A stretch of 16,856 nucleotides of DNA, taken from assembly GCA_028275195.1 (NCBI GenBank), contig JAPWVC010000016.1:1-16856 (forward strand). Reading direction: 5' to 3'. Below the pieces are notes generated by a model. It was not told where the DNA came from and ran no database searches. It saw nothing but the letters and a program-made list of their open reading frames with translations. The position numbers and the translations under genes were made by a program. This document shows, one piece after another, positions 7,038 to 13,462 of this stretch. The stretch's first letter is position 1, and each line of letters begins with the position of its first letter. This DNA is from Candidatus Acetothermia bacterium (GTDB lineage: Bacteria > Bipolaricaulota > Bipolaricaulia > RBG-16-55-9 > JANLFV01).

Positions 7038-8221
7038 AGCAGGACCGCTAGCACTGCGGCTATGGCGAGTGCCAGGCCCGCGGGCAGGGCGAGCCTCCCT
7101 AGGAAGGCCCTTAACGGGATGCGGAAATACTCGGTCGAGACGGCGATGCAAGGATGCATCGGCGTCAGGACATAGCCGAGGAAGATGCTGTAGAAGATCA
7201 CGGCGAAGAGCGGGAGCGTCACCCCGGTCGTGCCGACGGCAAGGATGGGGATGATGATTGAAGCCGAGGCCTCGATCCGGCCCGTGATCAGCCCCAAGAG
7301 GAAGCCACCGAGCACCCCGAGGGCCGCCGGGGGGAGGGCCAGGCCGGCCAGAAGCTCTGGAGCATTTGAGCGGTGAAAGACGCCGATGAAGAAGAACATC
7401 CCCAGGATCACTAGGCTGAATCGCCAGACCCTCATCTTCCTTCCGACCCCAAGGAGATCTCTCCAGTTCAGCCGGCCAAAGCTAGCCACAAGCAGGAGGC
7501 TGAGGGAGACGCCGGCCAGGGTCCCCAGCTCGCGCACCGGGAGCGTGAAGGCACTCTCGAGGATCAAGTCGGTGAACGGCGCGGCCAGAAGGGCTCCCAG
7601 AGGGAGCAATAACCCTCTTGGCGAGAATGAGCCGGGATAGTCCATTCGGCCCTTGACCCTCCGCAGGAGGAAGAGGTAGCCGAGAAGGATGGAGAGCAGG
7701 CAGAGGGGCAGCAGATAGGGGATCACGCTGTAGATCTCGAGGCCCGCGACCTTGGCCGAGGCGATCAACGCCGGCCCGAGGGGATAGACCAGGAAGAGGA
7801 CATGCCTGAACCAGACATTCACCGCGGCCTTGAGGGCTCCATCGGCCTCTCCGCCGCCGCGCTCGACGAGCGGCGCGGAGAGGAGGGCCCCGCCGGGCAT
7901 CGGGAGCATCCCGACAAGCGCCGGGGCGAAGGCGAGGAACGCCCTCCGGCCGATCCGCATGTTCCTCACGAGCCCCTCCATCTGACCAGAATCCTCTAGC
8001 CCTCCGCCGATCAGGGGGATGATCGCCACGATCACTGCCAGGAGCAAGATTCCTGGGTCGCGGAAGATCCCGAGAAACGCCGCTCCGACCTCCCGGGGCG
8101 AGAGGGCCAGCAGGCCGAATAACGCCGCGGCAATGAAGAGCGCGACATACAGCCTCCACCGTGCAAGGCCCAATAGCGCTGCTACGGCGAGGAGCAGCCC
8201 GAGCCAAGTCCGGAGCTCCAT
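7031..8221 (-). CDS. DUF401 family integral membrane protein (probable transporter)
   Basis: The 396-residue protein is hydrophobic throughout, with about ten or more predicted membrane helices. The stretch MLPMPGGALLSAPLVE after a paired helix is the hallmark of DUF401 (TIGR00529/PF04165), a family of unknown substrate thought to resemble ion or organic-acid transporters. A second conserved region, GRIEASASIIIPI and YVLTPMHPCIAVSTEYF, lies in the C-terminal half, in the pattern of a two-halved transporter with re-entrant loops. The ATG at 8221 comes one base after the stop of the M24 gene (8223-8225), and no separate ribosome binding site is evident. Translation is therefore probably coupled and the two proteins may work together. 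The 3' end overlaps rsmD by seven bases. Confidence 0.8.
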   Translation of the reverse strand: MELRTWLGLLLAVAALLGLARWRLYVALFIAAALFGLLALSPREVGAAFLGIFRDPGILLLAVIVAIIPLIGGGLEDSGQMEGLVRNMRIGRRAFLAFAPALVGMLPMPGGALLSAPLVERGGGEADGALKAAVNVWFRHVLFLVYPLGPALIASAKVAGLEIYSVIPYLLPLCLLSILLGYLFLLRRVKGRMDYPGSFSPRGLLLPLGALLAAPFTDLILESAFTLPVRELGTLAGVSLSLLLVASFGRLNWRDLLGVGRKMRVWRFSLVILGMFFFIGVFHRSNAPELLAGLALPPAALGVLGGFLLGLITGRIEASASIIIPILAVGTTGVTLPLFAVIFYSIFLGYVLTPMHPCIAVSTEYFRIPLRAFLGRLALPAGLALAIAAVLAVLLY

Positions 8222-8222
8222 C

Positions 8223-9386
8223 TCAGACTATCAGGCTCGCCAGGTCCCGAGGATAGGCCGTGAGGACCTCGACCCCATCCTCAGTGATCAGGATCGTATC
8301 GCTGTGGCGATAGCCACCATGGCCGGGGATGTAGATCCCCGGCTCGATGGAGAAGACCTGCCCCGGCTGCATCTCACCCTGGCTATTCTGGTCGATGAAC
8401 GGCGGCTCATGGGGGGCAAAGCCGAGGTGATGGCCGGTGTGATGCCTCAGAAACTTCTCCATCCCTTGAGCGACCAAGAAGTCATGGACCGCCCGGTCGA
8501 CCTCGGCGAGTGGGACACCCGGGCCGCTCCTGTCGATCCCGAGCTGCTGGGCCTCAAGCATGATCTCGAAGAACCTGCGTTGCTCCGATGTCGGCTCGCC
8601 GACGATCATCGTCCGCTCCAGTTCGCTCGTATAGCCCCAGATGTCCGCGCTCGCGCCGGTGATCAAGAGGTCCCCGGGCTGGATCTTCCGATTGAGGCTC
8701 ATCGCGTGCGGGAGGGCCGTCCGCTCGCCGCTGATCAGTCCGGCCTCGGCGGGGAAGCCCCCGCGCATGTGGCCGCCGTATTCCGGGCCCAGGGCCGCGA
8801 GCATCTCCTTGCTCGCCTCGTAGCTTGCGCGGAGGCCGAGCTCGATCTCGCTCATTCCCACCCGGACGAGCTCCTGGAGGCGGCGGTGGGCCAGGGCCCC
8901 CCACTTGGCCGATTCCCGGATCAGCGCGATCTCCCCCGGGCTCTTCACTAGCCAGAGGTCGTCGATAAGCTTCGGCTCGACCTTAACCTCCGCTTTGACG
9001 AGCTCGGAGAGCCTCGGCCCTTCATAGCCCCAGAGCCCGGGATAGCCGTCGCTATCGGCTATGATCCGCTTGGCCCCTCTGAGTAAGTTGGCGAGGAGCT
9101 TGAGCGGCGGCTCCGCGCCGGGATACTCGAAGTAGTGATGGACCTCATCGATCAGTGGCTGGCTCTGGGCCGCTTCCAGCTCGAGTCGGGGGACAAAGGC
9201 GCTGGCTCGGTTCTTATCGACGATCAGGGCCACGGGCCGCTCGGTCGCCAAGAGATGATACCCACAGAGCCAGGCGATCCGCTTGGCGCTGAAGAGCACA
9301 AGGCGGTCGGCACCGCGCTCATCCAGCCGCTGTCGGACCCGCTCGATCCGCGAGCGATACTCTTCCTCCGCGATCCTCAGTTTCAC
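8223..9386 (-). CDS. M24 family pita-bread protein (Xaa-Pro peptidase/creatinase-like)
   Basis: The 387-residue protein has the two-domain layout of aminopeptidase P, prolidase and creatinase: a creatinase-type N-terminal domain (about 1-135) and a pita-bread C-terminal domain (about 150-380). Conserved C-terminal landmarks are PHAMS (His227), GYTSELERT (252-259), GHHLG (His319), SIEPGIYI (Glu348) and GYRHSDTILITEDG. In metallopeptidases the five ligands are Asp, Asp, His, Glu, Glu. Here only His319 and Glu348 are clearly kept: the first Asp site is Thr243 or nearby, the second is Glu255, and the RxED Glu is Ser362. A metal-free or altered site, as in creatinase, is possible. The start is GTG at 9386 with AGGAGG five bases before it. 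It is the first gene of a probable operon with the DUF401 protein. Confidence 0.85.
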   Translation of the reverse strand: MKLRIAEEEYRSRIERVRQRLDERGADRLVLFSAKRIAWLCGYHLLATERPVALIVDKNRASAFVPRLELEAAQSQPLIDEVHHYFEYPGAEPPLKLLANLLRGAKRIIADSDGYPGLWGYEGPRLSELVKAEVKVEPKLIDDLWLVKSPGEIALIRESAKWGALAHRRLQELVRVGMSEIELGLRASYEASKEMLAALGPEYGGHMRGGFPAEAGLISGERTALPHAMSLNRKIQPGDLLITGASADIWGYTSELERTMIVGEPTSEQRRFFEIMLEAQQLGIDRSGPGVPLAEVDRAVHDFLVAQGMEKFLRHHTGHHLGFAPHEPPFIDQNSQGEMQPGQVFSIEPGIYIPGHGGYRHSDTILITEDGVEVLTAYPRDLASLIV

Positions 9387-9412
9387 CTCGACCTCCTCTT
9401 CCTCAAGCCCTG

Positions 9413-9442
9413 AGCTTAGCGCTACTCAGCAGGCCATTTCAA
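9413..9442 (-). promoter_or_regulatory. Possible promoter of the M24-DUF401 operon
   Basis: The minus strand shows TTGAAA (9442-9437) and, after 18 bases, TAAGCT (9418-9413), ahead of the GTG at 9386. The -35 is good (5 of 6) but the -10 is weak (3 of 6), so this is tentative. Confidence 0.3.
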
Positions 9443-9462
9443 ACACTGAGCGCGGGATCGCG

Positions 9463-9504
9463 CCCCATCATGGGGAGCTGTTCGCTGACCGAAAGCCCTA
9501 GGGC
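9463..9504. promoter_or_regulatory. Two palindromes between divergent promoters (candidate operators)
   Basis: CCCCATCATGGGG (9463-9475) is a perfect palindrome around one central base, and GCCCTAGGGC (9495-9504) is a perfect 10-base palindrome. The second ends eight bases before the -35 hexamer of the toxin-antitoxin promoter. Type II antitoxins commonly autoregulate by binding palindromes near their promoter, so one of these may be the operator. Confidence 0.35.
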
Positions 9505-9512
9505 CAGGCCGG

Positions 9513-9541
9513 TTGACAGGCCCTATACCCAGATCTAGAAT
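9513..9541 (+). promoter_or_regulatory. Strong sigma-70-type promoter of the toxin-antitoxin pair
   Basis: A perfect -35 TTGACA (9513-9518), a 17-base spacer and -10 TAGAAT (9536-9541, 5 of 6) are followed by the ATG at 9557. Transcription should start near 9548, giving a leader of only about nine bases with a weak GGTGAG. Confidence 0.75.
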
Positions 9542-9556
9542 GGAAGCGGTGAGCTG

Positions 9557-9775
9557 ATGTCCAAGGTCAAGGATCTGACGATCGAGGAGCTGAGAGAGCT
9601 CGTCCGCGAAGCGGTTCAGCAGACCCTATTCGAGCTGCTAGGTGACCCCGATGCTGGATTGGAACTGCGTGAAGAGATCAAGCAACGACTTCGGCGCTCG
9701 TTCGCTGCCGAAGACGAAGGGGAACCGACGATCCCGGCTGAAGAGGTTGCCAAAGATCTGGGACTAGAGTATTGA
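9557..9775 (+). CDS. Probable type II antitoxin (partner of RelE/ParE-like toxin)
   Basis: The 72-residue, highly charged protein is predicted almost entirely helical: LTIEELRELVREAVQQ, then LELREEIKQRLRRSF, then an acidic loop and IPAEEVAKDLGL. Size, charge pattern and position directly upstream of a RelE-like gene (three-base gap) fit an antitoxin that wraps and inactivates the toxin. No clear helix-turn-helix or ribbon-helix-helix could be assigned, so the DNA-binding mode is unknown. Identification rests mainly on gene context. It is the first gene of the two-gene unit behind the promoter at 9513-9541. Confidence 0.7.
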   Translation: MSKVKDLTIEELRELVREAVQQTLFELLGDPDAGLELREEIKQRLRRSFAAEDEGEPTIPAEEVAKDLGLEY

Positions 9776-9778
9776 ACC

Positions 9779-10045
9779 TTGTATCGGCTCGAGTTCACCG
9801 CCGCTGCGCAGAGAGACCTAGCGAAGCTGGACCCAGTGCTTGCTCAGCGAGTATTGAAGAAGCTCCGCTGGCTAGGAGAACACTTTGAGCAAATCGTGCC
9901 GGAGCCGCTCGGCCAAGAGCTGAAAGGGGCTTACAAGCTGAGAATCGGTCCCTATCGCGCCATCTATCGCGTTGCACATCGCCAGCGCAAGATCACCGTG
10001 CATCTGATCGGGCACAGGAGTGAGATTTACAAGCTCCGGGAGTGA
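9779..10045 (+). CDS. RelE/ParE family toxin
   Basis: The 88-residue protein begins YRLEFTAAAQRDLAKLDP, a typical RelE/ParE N-terminal strand and helix, followed by a helical pair, then the conserved core LGQELKGAYKLRIGPYRAIY and a C-terminal IGHRSEIYK. RelE-type members cut mRNA in the ribosomal A site; ParE-type members poison gyrase. The Arg residues of the core and the C-terminal His/Arg/Tyr favour the RelE-like type, but this is not certain. The likely start is TTG at 9779, three bases after the antitoxin stop, giving the standard MYRLEF start. The stop is one base from the stop codon of the convergent acyl-CoA dehydrogenase gene. Confidence 0.85.
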   Translation: MYRLEFTAAAQRDLAKLDPVLAQRVLKKLRWLGEHFEQIVPEPLGQELKGAYKLRIGPYRAIYRVAHRQRKITVHLIGHRSEIYKLRE

Positions 10046-10046
10046 T

Positions 10047-11210
10047 TCACTTGAAGGCTGAGAGCCCGGTGATCGCTTCACCTAAGATGAGGGTGTGGAT
10101 CTCGTGGGTCCCCTCATAGGTCTTGACCGCCTCGAGGTTCATGAGGTGGCGGATCGATTGGTAGTCGAGGGTGATCCCGTTGGCCCCGAGGATCTCCCTG
10201 GCCGCGCGAGCGATCATCTGGGCCATCGCCACATTATTCCGCTTGGCGAGCGAGATCTGGACATGATCGGCCCGCCCTTCCTCCTTGAGCTGGGCCAGCC
10301 GGAAGACCAAGAGCTGGGCCTTGGTGATCTCGGTGAGCATCTCTGCCAGCTTCTCCTGGATCAGTTGAAAGGAGGCGATCGGCCTATCGAACTGGACCCG
10401 GTCGAGGGCGTAGGCCTTGGCCTCCTCGAAGCAGGCCAGCGCCGCCCCGACCGCGCCCCAGGCGATCGAATACCGAGCCTGGTTGAGGCACATCAATGCC
10501 GGCTTCAGGCCTAAGGCATTGGGGAGCATGTTCTCCGCGGGGACACGACAGTCATTGAAGGCCAGCTCGCCGGTGTCCGAAGCTCTTAGAGAGAACTTAT
10601 GCTCGATCTTGGCCTGGGTGAACCCTGGGGTCCCGCGCTCGACCAAGAAGCCTCGAATCCCCTCCTCGGTCCTGGCCCAGATCAGGGCCACATCGGCCAG
10701 GGTCCCGTTGGTGATCCAAGTCTTGACCCCGTTCAGGACATAGTGGCTACCATCGCGCTCGGCCTTGGTCTGCAACCCCGCGGGGTTCGAGCCGAACTCC
10801 GGCTCGGTGAGCCCGAAGCAGCCGACCGCCTCGCCCCTTGCGAGCTTGGGGAGCCACCTCTCCTTCTGCTCCTCCGAGCCGAAGGTGTAGATCGGCCACA
10901 TCACCAGGCCGCCCTGGACCGAGGCGAAGCTCCTGATGGCAGAGTCGCCCCGCTCCAGCTCCTGCATCACCAGACCGTAGGAGAGCTCATCGATCCCTGC
11001 CGCGCCGTAGCCTTCCAGATTCGCTCCCAAGAAGCCGAGCTCCCCCAACCGGGGGATCAGCTCGGTGGGGAACCGCCCCGCCTCGAAGGCCGCATTGATG
11101 ATCGGGAGGACCTCCTCATCGACGAACTCGCGGGCCGTCCGCCGGATCAGCCGCTGCTCCTCGGTCAACAGCTCATCGAGTCGATACAGATCGGTCCCTT
11201 TGAAGCCCAT
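10047..11210 (-). CDS. gcdH: Glutaryl-CoA dehydrogenase-like acyl-CoA dehydrogenase
   Basis: The 387-residue flavoprotein matches the glutaryl-CoA dehydrogenase subgroup along its length, judged from remembered human GCDH: ELERGDSAIRSFASVQ (Arg93, aligned with the substrate-carboxylate Arg), CFGLTEPEFGSNPAG (flavin loop), LNGVKTWITNG, FSLRASDTGE, ARYSIAWGAVGA, YALDRVQF, and the C-terminal LEAVKTYEGTHEIH with catalytic base Glu366. Such enzymes oxidise glutaryl-CoA, usually with decarboxylation to crotonyl-CoA, in lysine, tryptophan or aromatic-compound breakdown, passing electrons to ETF. The acidic loop reads EPEFGSNP rather than EPNSGSDP, so substrate preference could differ. No ETF or pathway genes are nearby. 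The ATG at 11210 has GGAGG six bases upstream. It lies directly downstream of two tRNA genes on the same strand, with no visible terminator. Confidence 0.85.
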   Translation of the reverse strand: MGFKGTDLYRLDELLTEEQRLIRRTAREFVDEEVLPIINAAFEAGRFPTELIPRLGELGFLGANLEGYGAAGIDELSYGLVMQELERGDSAIRSFASVQGGLVMWPIYTFGSEEQKERWLPKLARGEAVGCFGLTEPEFGSNPAGLQTKAERDGSHYVLNGVKTWITNGTLADVALIWARTEEGIRGFLVERGTPGFTQAKIEHKFSLRASDTGELAFNDCRVPAENMLPNALGLKPALMCLNQARYSIAWGAVGAALACFEEAKAYALDRVQFDRPIASFQLIQEKLAEMLTEITKAQLLVFRLAQLKEEGRADHVQISLAKRNNVAMAQMIARAAREILGANGITLDYQSIRHLMNLEAVKTYEGTHEIHTLILGEAITGLSAFK

Positions 11211-11254
11211 CGCTCACCTCCAGGAAGGCCGCTCAAGGGGAGTATTTAGGCAGG

Positions 11255-11330
11255 TGGCGGTCCCAAGGGGATTCGAACCCCTGTTTCCGGCTTGAGAGAC
11301 CAGTGTCCTAGGCCACTAGACGATGGGACC
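11255..11330 (-). tRNA. tRNA-Glu (anticodon CUC)
   Basis: Read on the minus strand, the acceptor GGTCCCA (from 11330) pairs with TGGGACC. The D-arm is GTCTAGTGGCCTAGGAC. The anticodon stem encloses the seven-base loop CTCTCAA, giving anticodon CTC (codon GAG). The T-arm is GGGGTTCGAATCCCC. Discriminator G and an encoded CCA end the gene at 11255 (73 bases without CCA). Confidence 0.93.
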
Positions 11331-11351
11331 TCTAGCTGAGGCCGTGCCTCC

Positions 11352-11425
11352 TGGCTGGGAGAGGAGGATTCGAACCCCCACTAACAGGTCCAGAGCCTGT
11401 CGTCCTACCGTTAGACGATCTCCCA
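11352..11425 (-). tRNA. tRNA-Gln (anticodon CUG)
   Basis: On the minus strand the acceptor TGGGAGA (from 11425) pairs with TCTCCCA. The D-arm is GTCTAACGGTAGGAC. The stem ACAGG/CCTGT encloses the loop CTCTGGA, giving anticodon CTG (codon CAG). The T-arm GGGGG-TTCGAAT-CCTCC holds one G-T pair. Discriminator G and an encoded CCA end the gene at 11352. tRNA-Glu follows 21 bases downstream in the same transcript. Confidence 0.93.
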
Positions 11426-11436
11426 ACCCGGGCTTA

Positions 11437-11465
11437 ATCTTACCGGAGCGGGACGGGCTTGTCAA
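11437..11465 (-). promoter_or_regulatory. Promoter of the tRNA-Gln/tRNA-Glu unit
   Basis: The minus strand carries a perfect TTGACA (11465-11460), a 17-base spacer and TAAGAT (11442-11437, 4 of 6). The predicted transcription start is near 11430, about five bases before the tRNA-Gln 5' end. It is followed by a GC-rich stretch (CCCGGG) like a stringent discriminator. Confidence 0.7.
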
Positions 11466-11478
11466 ACTGCCGTGGAGC

Positions 11479-11508
11479 TTGACACCCCCGCGCGGGGAGG
11501 ATTAGACT
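11479..11508 (+). promoter_or_regulatory. Promoter of the memo-yicC-remA-gmk-acpS chain, with palindrome in its spacer
   Basis: A perfect TTGACA (11479-11484) and TAGACT (11503-11508, 4 of 6) are 18 bases apart. The spacer contains the perfect 12-base palindrome CCCCGCGCGGGG (11486-11497), a possible operator. The promoter lies back-to-back with the tRNA promoter, with 13 bases between the two -35 hexamers. Confidence 0.6.
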
Positions 11509-11527
11509 CGATGCAAAGGGTTATGGG

Positions 11528-12379
11528 ATGATGATCCGACGGCCTTATGTCGCGGGGCTCTTCTATGCCGGGAGCCGGGAGCGGCTCCGGGAGCAGCTCG
11601 AGTGGTGCTTCTCCTGCGAGTTCGGCCCTGGCAAGCTCCCCGAGCCGCCGGCTCGCCCCTTGAGTGGGCCGGTGGCGCTCGTCCTCCCCCATGCGGGGTA
11701 TCAATATTCTGGCCCAGTCGCGGCCTGGGGGTTCGCCTGGCTGGCCGAGCGGGGCCGGCCCGAGGCGGCCGTGATCGTCGGGACCAATCACACCGGCCGG
11801 GGAGGAGGGGTCTCACTCGGGCCGAGGGGGGCTTGGGAGACCCCTCTCGGGGCGGTGGAGATCGACACTGCTCTAGCGGAGGCGATCCTGAAGGGGAGCC
11901 CGCTCATCGAGGCCGGCGAGGCGGCCTTCCTTGGGGAGCACTCCGTCGAGGTCCAGCTCCCCTTCCTGCAATATCTCTTTGGCGAGATTGGGTTCGTCCC
12001 GCTCGTGATGCTCGACCAGCGGCTGGAGGTCGCGCGGGAGGTGGGCCGAGCGCTGGCCGAGGCCGTCCGTGCCCGGCCGGTTGCGCTGATCGCCAGCAGC
12101 GACTTCACCCACTATGAGCCGCACGAGCGGGCCTCGAGGCAAGACCGGGCCGCGATCGAGCGGCTCTTGAGCCTCGACCTAGAGGGCTTCTATGGGGCGA
12201 TCAGGCGCTACTCTATCTCGATCTGCGGCTATGGCCCGATCGCCGCGGTAGTGGGGGCTGCCTCGATCTTGGGCCTGGGGGCCGGGAAGTTGCTCAAGTA
12301 TGCCACCTCCGGGGAGGTCACCGGCGACAGGACCGCTGTCGTGGGCTACGCCAGTCTCGCCTTCGGAGGGGAACGATGA
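11528..12379 (+). CDS. Memo-like protein (AmmeMemoRadiSam system protein B family)
   Basis: The 283-residue protein matches the Memo family throughout. PHAGYQYSG (His55), GTNHTG (His88), GEHSVEVQLPF (137-147), SSDFTHYE (Asp192, His195) and ICGYGPI (Cys233) correspond to the metal-binding and pocket residues of human Memo1, all kept. The family is related in fold to extradiol dioxygenases; bacterial members are often next to AMMECR1 and radical-SAM partners. Neither partner is in this window, and the biochemical role in bacteria is unsettled. It heads a five-gene overlapping chain and shares the ATGA overlap with yicC. Start choice between ATG 11528 and ATG 11531 is open; AAAGGG (11515-11520) is a weak ribosome binding site. 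Confidence 0.88.
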   Translation: MMIRRPYVAGLFYAGSRERLREQLEWCFSCEFGPGKLPEPPARPLSGPVALVLPHAGYQYSGPVAAWGFAWLAERGRPEAAVIVGTNHTGRGGGVSLGPRGAWETPLGAVEIDTALAEAILKGSPLIEAGEAAFLGEHSVEVQLPFLQYLFGEIGFVPLVMLDQRLEVAREVGRALAEAVRARPVALIASSDFTHYEPHERASRQDRAAIERLLSLDLEGFYGAIRRYSISICGYGPIAAVVGAASILGLGAGKLLKYATSGEVTGDRTAVVGYASLAFGGER

Positions 12380-13224
12380 TCCGGTCCATGACCGGCTTCG
12401 GGCGGGGGAGCGCCAGCTCCGGCGTCTGGGCGGTCGAGGCCCGGCTCAAGACCTTAAATCATCGGTATCTAGAGCTCCAGCTCCGCGGGCTGGAGGGGCA
12501 GGAGGAGCTGGAGCTTCAGGCCCGGCGGCTCCTGGAGGGCGCATTCACCCGGGGGAGGGTCGAGCTTTTAGTTGAGCTGGAGTATGTGGGCGAGGGGGTG
12601 GCCTTCGACCTCGAGGCAGCTCGGCGGTATCATCGGTCTCTGAAGGCCCTCTGCGCGGAGCTGGGCCTGGAGGGCGGGGTGAGCCTGAGCGAGCTGATCG
12701 CTCTTGGGGCCCTCAAGCCCGCGGAGGCCGAGGGGCTCGGGCCGCTCCTGGAGCGGGCGGTCGAGGAGGCGATCGCTCAGGCTCAGGAGATAAGGCTCCG
12801 TGAGGGCGAGCGGCTGGGGCGCGAGCTGGAGCTCTATTTGGGGCGGATCGAGGAGCTGGTGGAGGCGATCGCGGCCCGTGCGCCCCAAGTGAAGCTCTAC
12901 TACAAAGAGCGGCTCCGGGAGCGGGCGAGGGAGCTCCTCGAGGAACTGGATGAGGAGCGGCTCGAGGAGGAGGCAGTCCTCTTCGCCGAGCGCTCGGACA
13001 TCACTGAGGAGCTGGCCCGGCTCCGGAGCCATCTCGCGGGGGCAAGGGCCGCGCTGGCCGGGCCTGAGCCGGCGGGAAGGGTCCTGGACTTCCTGGCCCA
13101 GGAGATGTTCCGGGAGGCCAATACCCTCGCGGCCAAGGCCCGGGATGCAGAGGTCCTGAACTACGCCGTCGCGATGAGGCTGGAGATCGAGCGGCTGAGG
13201 GAGCAGGTGAGGAACATTGAGTGA
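12376..13224 (+). CDS. yicC: YicC family endoribonuclease
   Basis: The 282-residue protein has the family start MIRSMTGFGRG and KTLNHRYLE, a long charged helical middle with coiled-coil character (about 130-200), and the C-terminal signature GRVLDFLAQEMFREANTLAAK followed by NYAVAMRLEIERLREQVRNIE. E. coli YicC (about 287 residues) is an endoribonuclease involved in small-RNA turnover; the conserved C-terminal domain (DUF1732) carries acidic residues. The start ATG overlaps the Memo stop by four bases and its end overlaps remA by eight. The order yicC, remA, gmk is conserved in many Firmicutes and related bacteria, which supports the call. Confidence 0.93.
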   Translation: MIRSMTGFGRGSASSGVWAVEARLKTLNHRYLELQLRGLEGQEELELQARRLLEGAFTRGRVELLVELEYVGEGVAFDLEAARRYHRSLKALCAELGLEGGVSLSELIALGALKPAEAEGLGPLLERAVEEAIAQAQEIRLREGERLGRELELYLGRIEELVEAIAARAPQVKLYYKERLRERARELLEELDEERLEEEAVLFAERSDITEELARLRSHLAGARAALAGPEPAGRVLDFLAQEMFREANTLAAKARDAEVLNYAVAMRLEIERLREQVRNIE

Positions 13225-13462
13225 GGAGCTCATCAGTCTCGGGCTGGAGAGCCTGGTCCGCCGGGACCGGGTGGTGGTCCTCGCCCGGCCTGATACGATC
13301 CCGCTCCAGCGGCTGATCAGGCGGTATGAGGGCGAGGGGCAGGTGATCGACCTCACCGGTGGGAGGAAGGCCCGGACAGCGATCATCACTGACGCCGGGT
13401 TCATCATCCTCTCCTCCCTCCGCGTGAGGACGATCGCCAAGCGCTTCCTCGGGCATGCCTAA
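13217..13462 (+). CDS. remA: RemA/DUF370 family DNA-binding regulatory protein
   Basis: The 81-residue protein has the family pattern LISLGLESLV, VLARPDTIPLQRLIRRYEGEG, QVIDLTGGRKARTAIITDAGFIILSSL. The central Gly-Arg/Lys-rich segment is where RemA of Bacillus contacts DNA. RemA activates biofilm matrix genes in Bacillus subtilis, but DUF370 members elsewhere have unknown targets. The likely start is TTG at 13217, preceded by AGGTGAGG and overlapping the end of yicC by eight bases; this start gives the normal N-terminus. The 3' end overlaps gmk by eight bases. Confidence 0.88.
   Translation: MSEELISLGLESLVRRDRVVVLARPDTIPLQRLIRRYEGEGQVIDLTGGRKARTAIITDAGFIILSSLRVRTIAKRFLGHA

Noticed and set aside
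8019..8951. 310-residue open frame on the plus strand across the DUF401/M24 junction
   Set aside because: It lies opposite two well-supported genes and has the composition of a GC-rich shadow frame, with no family motif.
9387..10046. Mobile island around the toxin-antitoxin genes
   Set aside because: No integrase, transposase, terminal repeats or attachment-site duplication was seen; the nearby tRNA genes are intact and show no second 3'-end copy in the window.
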